Source: Planctomycetota bacterium (GTDB lineage: Bacteria > Planctomycetota > UBA8742 > SKZP01 > JAIOTL01). Taken from it: a stretch of 10,626 nucleotides of DNA. The stretch lies in the NCBI GenBank assembly GCA_021106775.1, contig JAIOTL010000345.1, positions 1 to 10,626 of the forward strand, given 5' to 3'. The notes under the pieces were generated by a model. It saw only the letters and a list, made by a program, of their open reading frames with translations, did no database searches and had not been told where the DNA came from. The position numbers were made by a program, and so were the translations under genes. Shown in pieces: positions 7,590-10,626 of the stretch. Every line of letters starts with the position of its first letter. Position 1 is the stretch's first letter.

Positions 7590-7639
7590 AACCATGATTG
7601 CTTTACAATATATGTTAAACAACCATCAATGTTTTACAA
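7590..7639. repeat. two 19-bp direct repeats downstream of recA
   Basis: AACCATGATTGCTTTACAA (7590-7608) and AACCATCAATGTTTTACAA (7621-7639) match at 16 of 19 positions, with a period of 31 bases. The left side also carries TTGTAAAA (7581-7588), the exact complement of the TTTTACAA that ends the second copy. They sit in A+T-rich DNA between recA and its terminator. They could be a protein-binding site or part of an untranslated RNA; nothing decides between these. Confidence 0.6.
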
Positions 7640-7670
7640 CATGAAAATTACTTGCTTGCTTCCTTTTGGT

Positions 7671-7697
7671 ACTCCCGGCACACCCGGGAGTTTTTTT
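7671..7697 (+). terminator. intrinsic terminator downstream of recA
   Basis: A perfect eight-base stem ACTCCCGG/CCGGGAGT (7671-7678 and 7684-7691) encloses the five-base loop CACAC and runs directly into seven T (7691-7697). It is the first strong terminator after recA, 130 bases beyond the stop codon, so it either ends the recA message or belongs to a separate short transcript started in between. A second small palindrome, GCATGCAAGCATGC followed by TTTTC, lies at 7698-7715. Confidence 0.85.
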
Positions 7698-7773
7698 GCA
7701 TGCAAGCATGCTTTTCTTAAAGTTCCCTGTTTGAAGTACACCGAATTACAAGGTTTTGTAGAGAAAATGGTAG

Positions 7774-7802
7774 GACAGGCTTCCTAGCCTGTCATTTTTT
7801 TT
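7774..7802 (+). terminator. hairpin plus T-run, terminator-like
   Basis: GACAGGCT-TCCT-AGCCTGTC (7774-7793) is a perfect eight-base stem with a tetraloop, followed by ATTTTTTTT. The form is that of an intrinsic terminator, but no gene lies between it and the terminator at 7671-7697. It may be an intergenic repeat unit that also stops transcription. Confidence 0.6.
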
Positions 7803-7852
7803 AGCCACCGATTGAAAATCTTTAATTACAGCGAAGCTGTTATGTTAGGTAG

Positions 7853-7872
7853 CCCCGTGTTTCAACACGGGG
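7853..7872. repeat. perfect hairpin CCCCGTGT/ACACGGGG
   Basis: An eight-base perfect stem with loop TTCA, preceded by GTAG. Its G+C-rich tip stands out in A+T-rich surroundings. A smaller stem, ACAGC-gaa-GCTGT, is just upstream at 7828-7840. It is one of several consecutive palindromes between recA and the next gene. Confidence 0.6.
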
Positions 7873-7899
7873 TTATAGAAAAAATCATTTCCTTTTTTT

Positions 7900-7934
7900 C
7901 ACCTACCTGCACGCCAAAGGCGTGCAGGTAGGTG
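7900..7934. repeat. perfect 16-bp stem hairpin with AAA loop
   Basis: CACCTACCTGCACGCC (7900-7915) and its exact complement (7919-7934) flank AAA. A 16-base perfect stem with a three-base loop is exceptional by chance. On the plus strand the T-run lies before, not after, the stem, so it is not a plus-strand terminator, and on the minus strand it is followed by A. A REP-like or mobile palindromic unit is the likeliest explanation. Confidence 0.8.
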
Positions 7935-7956
7935 GTGTCGGGTGCGCATTATTTAA

Positions 7957-7976
7957 CCCCACGCTAAAGCATGGGG
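7957..7976. repeat. near-perfect hairpin CCCCA...TGGGG
   Basis: CCCCA-c-GCT-aa-AGC-a-TGGGG has eight pairs and one internal mismatch. Its context (ACCCC...GGGGCTAC) mirrors the hairpin at 7853-7872 (GTAGCCCC...GGGGTT), so the two look like inverted relatives flanking the 7900-7934 palindrome. Confidence 0.5.
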
Positions 7977-7989
7977 CTACAAAAACATA

Positions 7990-8002
7990 GCCGCTTTGCG
8001 GC
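7990..8002. repeat. small hairpin GCCGC-ttt-GCGGC
   Basis: A perfect five-base stem with loop TTT, the last palindrome in the run after recA. Taken alone it could be chance; its place in the cluster makes it notable. Confidence 0.4.
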
Positions 8003-8012
8003 AAACTCCTGT

Positions 8013-8046
8013 ATTCTTCAGTCGCTAACGCTCCTTCAGAATGACA
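8013..8046. repeat. lone arm related to the MITE-like element
   Basis: ATTCTTCAG...CTTCAGAATGACA resembles the right arm at 6170-6209 (ATTCTTTAC...TCTGAATGACA) at both ends and in its CGCT-rich middle. No partner arm is found nearby on the left, so this is probably a remnant or a solo insertion. Confidence 0.5.
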
Positions 8047-8062
8047 ATTTATGTGTTTTCGG

Positions 8063-8091
8063 TTGACAGGAAGCACATGATTCAATACACT
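8063..8091 (+). promoter_or_regulatory. sigma-70 promoter for the small membrane-protein ORFs
   Basis: A perfect TTGACA (8063-8068) and TACACT (8086-8091, four of six matches to TATAAT) are separated by exactly 17 bases. Transcription would start near 8098, 23 bases before the ATG at 8121. This supports 8121 rather than the upstream TTG at 8091 as the start. Confidence 0.65.
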
Positions 8092-8120
8092 TGATACGAA
8101 AATATAGAAAGATTGAGAAT

Positions 8121-8291
8121 ATGAATCGACAGACACCAAAACTACGAATATTCGTCGGAGTATTAGATTTGGCTTTTGGATTAATTGGTTTAACTGTAGT
8201 AATGATTATAGATTTCAAGGTTGCTAAAATTGAAAGTTTGATGGTTTATTGGCAACTATGGTTTGTGAAAAGGGAATTTACAAAATTGTAA
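8121..8291 (+). CDS. small single-helix membrane protein, unknown
   Basis: A 56-residue product from the ATG at 8121. A basic N-terminus (MNRQTPKLR) precedes one hydrophobic helix (about residues 10-31, IFVGVLDLAFGLIGLTVVMIID) and a short polar end. No family is recognised. It sits just behind a good promoter. The ribosome site is weak (purine-rich AGAAAG). Its last 34 bases overlap the next ORF in another frame, so it is either the first gene of a coupled pair or the 5' part of one gene broken by a single-base change. Confidence 0.5.
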   Translation: MNRQTPKLRIFVGVLDLAFGLIGLTVVMIIDFKVAKIESLMVYWQLWFVKREFTKL

Positions 8292-8668
8292 CTTTTGGGA
8301 GTTATAAGCGGAGATATTTTCCTGACCGTACTTTTGCATCACCTGTGAGACCAGACGGTTTGCCGCTTATAGATAACTCAGAAAAGCTTCAAAAACAAAT
8401 TCAGAAGGAAGTCTGGAGGTTTACAGAAGAGGATTTTAACAGATGGAAGCTTCTGTCATTAATGTATTTAGCTGGAACAATTGGTTTTTATTTGCTGACA
8501 AATCTACCACTATTCGTTATTCCCATTGTTGCATCAGCAGGAATAAGTCTTTACATAATAGGTAAAATCAGGCTTTCACGAGACGCTGAGAAACTTCGAC
8601 AGCAACAGGAAACAAAAGAAATCATTTCGCTCAAAGATAATCCTTTTTCTGAAAGTGAATCGGAATAA
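8258..8668 (+). CDS. small two-helix membrane protein, unknown
   Basis: A 136-residue product from the ATG at 8258; an in-frame TTG at 8249 is an alternative start. Residues 1-64 are soluble, with a basic aromatic stretch (SYKRRYFPDRTF) and a charged helix (LQKQIQKEVWRF). Two membrane helices follow at about 65-82 and 84-102, joined at a proline, then a charged helical tail ending in an acidic stretch (SESESE). No ribosome site precedes the start, and the ORF overlaps the upstream one by 34 bases. This suggests translational coupling or a frameshifted single gene. Composition is A+T-rich like the other accessory stretches. I do not recognise a family. Confidence 0.65.
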   Translation: MVCEKGIYKIVTFGSYKRRYFPDRTFASPVRPDGLPLIDNSEKLQKQIQKEVWRFTEEDFNRWKLLSLMYLAGTIGFYLLTNLPLFVIPIVASAGISLYIIGKIRLSRDAEKLRQQQETKEIISLKDNPFSESESE

Positions 8669-8670
8669 AG

Positions 8671-8709
8671 CACAAAAGGAAGCTGCCCGAAGACAACCCC
8701 CTTTTTGTG
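8671..8709. terminator. possible bidirectional terminator between convergent genes
   Basis: CACAAAAGG (8671-8679) can pair with CCTTTTTGTG (8700-8709) with one bulged T, around a 20-base loop. It lies in the 114-base gap between the convergent ORF ending at 8668 and the vWA gene ending at 8783. A/T-rich arms on both sides suit a two-way terminator, but the long loop makes it weak. Confidence 0.3.
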
Positions 8710-8782
8710 TGGGTAACAAATCCATTCTTCATAGTTATGCAATTGTTCAAAACTTCATAATCCTTGCGAATTCGACCTGACA

Positions 8783-9601
8783 TTATTTCAGGTAGAAAGT
8801 CGAATTTGGTTTTGAACCAAGCTGTTGCATAAATGCCATAGGTGAGCCGCCCATCTGCATAACCATGAACGTAAATCCTTCGTACATTGCAATCTGGCGA
8901 TGAATCCATCCAGTCGCATCCGTGAGAATCCTGCTACCTATCCAGCCACCACATGCGCACGCGCCGCAGCCCAGCGAAAGTGCAGTATTCGGGTAACCGT
9001 CGGACATAAACAGAATCGTGTCAACCTGCCCGTAGTTATTGAACGCAGCTCTCAAGGCGTCGTAGCTGTTCGTGCATCCAGTCGTCCCCTGTGAGTAAAT
9101 CCATCCAATTGCCACGGCTTTGTTGCCTGGTGTCGCCTCGCGCAGCGTGCTGAAACATACGTAAATCTGTGTCGCATAAGTTACGATGTCAAAGCTGTCA
9201 TCCTCGGTGAGAGCACTTACAAGATTGGATGTTTCAGACTGAATCGCCTGCCACCGAGTTGGATAAGCGATGACGTTGCCGTTTCGGTCGTAAATCGGCA
9301 TGCCAGGATTGTGCCTGGAACTCATCGAGCCTGAACGGTCAAGAGCTAGTACAATTGTATCACCTGGGATTTCCTCATCGAGAAATGTTGGTGGGTCTTC
9401 AGGCTCTTCGTCGCCTGGCTCATCGGGAGCAGGCTCATCATTTGCGCCGTTGTCGCTTTCTTTCAAATCAGCTTCTTTTGTAGAAACCGGTCTGTCAAGG
9501 TTTCCGCCGAATATGACTTTCCCATCAGCAAACGCAGGCAGAGCGATAAAAGACAGGATGGCAAAAACCATAAGCGCATTTCGTAATGTAAGTTTAGTCA
9601 T
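8783..9601 (-). CDS. exported von Willebrand factor A domain protein
   Basis: A 272-residue protein with a signal peptide: basic MTKLTLRN, hydrophobic core about 8-20, and a likely signal peptidase I site AFA/D after residue 25. A mature acidic, proline-rich linker (about 42-77, repeated E, D and P) leads to a vWA domain (about 80-272). The metal-ion site (MIDAS) is present: DRSGS at 88-92 (Asp88, Ser90, Ser92), a Thr in TGCTNSYDAL (Thr177 the best candidate), and SDG with Asp201. A Cys-rich insert (CGACAC, 212-217) follows Asp201; with Cys149 and Cys176 it could form disulfides in an oxidising compartment. Such domains bind proteins or surfaces through a metal; the ligand here is unknown. 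No sortase motif or membrane anchor is seen, so it is predicted periplasmic or secreted. AAGGAG six bases before the ATG fixes the start. A sigma-54 promoter lies just upstream. Confidence 0.9.
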   Translation of the reverse strand: MTKLTLRNALMVFAILSFIALPAFADGKVIFGGNLDRPVSTKEADLKESDNGANDEPAPDEPGDEEPEDPPTFLDEEIPGDTIVLALDRSGSMSSRHNPGMPIYDRNGNVIAYPTRWQAIQSETSNLVSALTEDDSFDIVTYATQIYVCFSTLREATPGNKAVAIGWIYSQGTTGCTNSYDALRAAFNNYGQVDTILFMSDGYPNTALSLGCGACACGGWIGSRILTDATGWIHRQIAMYEGFTFMVMQMGGSPMAFMQQLGSKPNSTFYLK

Positions 9602-9644
9602 CTCAAACTCCTTTTTTGGGGTGTGTTTTCAGTACTTTACATAC

Positions 9645-9660
9645 TGCAAAGATTGTGCCA
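9645..9660 (-). promoter_or_regulatory. sigma-54 (RpoN) promoter of the vWA gene
   Basis: On the minus strand TGGCAC-AATCT-TTGCA matches the -24/-12 consensus (TGGCAC-N5-TTGCW) at every conserved base, with GG and GC ten bases apart. A transcript would start near 9634, about 33 bases before the ATG at 9601, with AAGGAG in between. Sigma-54 promoters require an ATP-driven enhancer-binding activator, so this gene should be off until a specific signal arrives. Confidence 0.85.
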
Positions 9661-9790
9661 AACTTTATGAAAGAATTGAGAAAACCTGTGTAAGTTAGGA
9701 AATATAAGCGAATACTTAAGAATGATAATTATAAAAATGCAAAGTCAGCAAATTTTTTATGTGTGAAAATTGTTTCATAAAAGGAAAAAG

Positions 9791-9808
9791 TGTTAATCAG
9801 ACTTAACA
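9791..9808. promoter_or_regulatory. palindrome, possible activator-binding site
   Basis: TGTTAA-TCAGAC-TTAACA is a perfect six-base inverted repeat with a six-base spacer. It lies about 155-175 bases upstream of the predicted sigma-54 transcript start, the distance typical of enhancer sites bound by activator dimers. Function is inferred from position and symmetry only. Confidence 0.4.
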
Positions 9809-9838
9809 GATTTGGTTGTGATACAGAAATAATGTTCC

Positions 9839-9919
9839 TGTCATTCCCAACTTGATTGGGAATCCAGCGAATACAAGAAAAATCAGTATTACTGGATTCC
9901 TGCTTTCGCAGGAATGACA
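9839..9919. repeat. about 80-bp inverted-repeat element, copy 2
   Basis: TGTCATTCCCAACTTGATTG... on the left and ...CTGGATTCCTGCTTTCGCAG plus GAATGACA on the right. The ends and size (81 bp) match the element at 4848-4925. Each arm is itself palindromic (ATTCCCAA/TTGGGAAT; ATTCCTGC/GCAGGAAT). It lies between the RND and vWA genes. The rest of 9602-9946 has no ORF likely to be real. Confidence 0.78.
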
Positions 9920-9946
9920 CACAAACCATTATATGTTTACTTCTGC

Positions 9947-10626
9947 CTAAGATTCAACATCATCGAGGTAAATGAAGCGCGTTTTTGATTTTTCGCGATA
10001 TTTTATCGGCTTCAAGATGTAAATTAGCGACGGTAGTATGGAAAGGGCAGCAAATAGGGAGCATGCCATGGCAATTGCGGTGAAAAGTCCGAAAAAACGT
10101 GTTGGTACAAAATTCGAGAAAATCAGCACGAGAAATCCGCCGATAACCGCCACCGACGTAAACGAAATCGACTGCCCGATTGTCTGATGCGCCCGATAAA
10201 TCGCCCGTTTATAATCGCCCTTGGTATTTTTGAACTCGTGTTTGAACCGGAAAATATAGTGAATCGTGCTGTCAACCGCAATCCCCATGGTAACGCTGGC
10301 AATCATGACCGTGAGAATATCCAGCGACTTGCCGGTAAAGCCCATAATTCCAAGCACCAGAAGAATCGGCATTACATTCGGAAGCATCCCGACAAGGGCG
10401 AGTCTGACCGACTGAAACAGTATCAAAAACATCACGAAAACTGCTGCAAACACCAGCATGAAGGATTTTAGCTGGGATTCCGCAAGCGAATTCAGCAAAT
10501 TCGAATAAAGCAGGAAAATCCCAGTAATTTTCGGCGCAACGTCCTTAAATTCGGGCTTTTCAATGTAATTTGTGATTTTTCCGAGTAATTCCTTTCGATT
10601 TAGCGTAGGCATCGTTTCCCGTACCC
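9947..10626 (-). CDS. RND/MMPL superfamily permease, C-terminal part (partial)
   Basis: The frame is open to the window edge; an internal Met at 10612 is preceded in frame by V-R-E-T, so the start lies outside. Numbering from that Met, a short periplasmic stretch precedes five hydrophobic segments at about 49-66, 71-91, 97-115, 148-166 and 172-196, the C-terminal half of a twelve-helix RND protein. GKSLDILTVMIASVTMGIAV then DSTIHYIFRF (94-123) is the hallmark of the MMPL / sterol-sensing-like branch, with Asp114 where the family keeps a membrane proton-relay acid. The protein ends in a short basic cytoplasmic tail. These pumps use the proton gradient to export lipids or other hydrophobic molecules; the substrate cannot be told from this half. 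It runs in the same direction as the vWA gene but 345 bases ahead of it, with a separate promoter between, so an operon is unlikely. Confidence 0.9.
   Translation of the reverse strand, partial: VRETMPTLNRKELLGKITNYIEKPEFKDVAPKITGIFLLYSNLLNSLAESQLKSFMLVFAAVFVMFLILFQSVRLALVGMLPNVMPILLVLGIMGFTGKSLDILTVMIASVTMGIAVDSTIHYIFRFKHEFKNTKGDYKRAIYRAHQTIGQSISFTSVAVIGGFLVLIFSNFVPTRFFGLFTAIAMACSLFAALSILPSLIYILKPIKYREKSKTRFIYLDDVES

Noticed and set aside
7104..7622. 172-residue minus-strand ORF opposite the recA 3' half
   Set aside because: Composition is that of an antisense shadow of recA, with no motif or start signal.
7590..7639. CRISPR-like repeat pair
   Set aside because: Only two imperfect copies with a 12-base gap; there is no array, leader or cas gene.
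8265..8291. Programmed -1 frameshift joining the two small ORFs
   Set aside because: The zero-frame codons AAA AGG preceded by G do not form an X-XXY-YYZ slippery site, and no downstream stimulatory hairpin is evident.
8771..8804. TTCGAC...GTCGAA nested inverted repeat at the vWA 3' end as a terminator
   Set aside because: It overlaps the coding end and has no T-run on the minus strand after the stem.

Overview
The window comes from a bacterial chromosome, probably a Gram-negative. It has a multi-pass RND/MMPL transporter, a consensus sigma-54 promoter and a signal-peptide-bearing von Willebrand A (vWA) protein. The phylum cannot be read from the sequence. Core genes (def, icmF, recA, the vWA gene, the RND gene) have balanced, fairly G+C-rich coding sequence. 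Three other stretches (about 1-512, 5050-5876 and 8060-8668) are visibly A+T-rich, encode proteins I cannot name, and look like accessory inserts.

Layout. 1-512 (+): the tail of an unknown gene, then a small two-helix membrane protein. 514-1119 (-): peptide deformylase with a lysine-rich C-terminal tail, ending one base from the convergent membrane-protein gene. 1304-4798 (-): a complete fused acyl-CoA mutase of the IcmF type (B12 domain, G-protein chaperone, mutase), with active-site residues that point to isobutyryl-CoA/butyryl-CoA rather than methylmalonyl-CoA. 4799-5114: intergenic, with an approximately 80-bp inverted-repeat element and a promoter. 5115-5876 (+): an orphan protein whose motif order resembles a class III nucleotide cyclase core. 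5877-6353: repeats, including a 213-bp MITE-like element. 6354-7538 (+): recA, followed at a distance by a strong intrinsic terminator. 7698-8050: a dense run of perfect or near-perfect hairpins. 8121-8668 (+): two overlapping small membrane-protein ORFs behind a good sigma-70 promoter. 8783-9601 (-): an exported vWA protein behind a textbook sigma-54 promoter. 9602-9946: that promoter, a possible enhancer palindrome and a second 80-bp inverted-repeat element. 9947-10626 (-): C-terminal part of an RND/MMPL permease that runs off the window.

The genes do not form one pathway. def (N-terminal Met deformylation), recA (recombination and SOS) and icmF (B12-dependent acyl-CoA isomerisation) are independent housekeeping or metabolic genes. 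The most unusual items are the sigma-54 control of an exported vWA protein, the orphan cyclase-like gene whose stop codon touches a mobile-repeat arm, and the hairpin cluster downstream of recA. No CRISPR array, tRNA, rRNA, transposase or complete phage-defence operon was seen.
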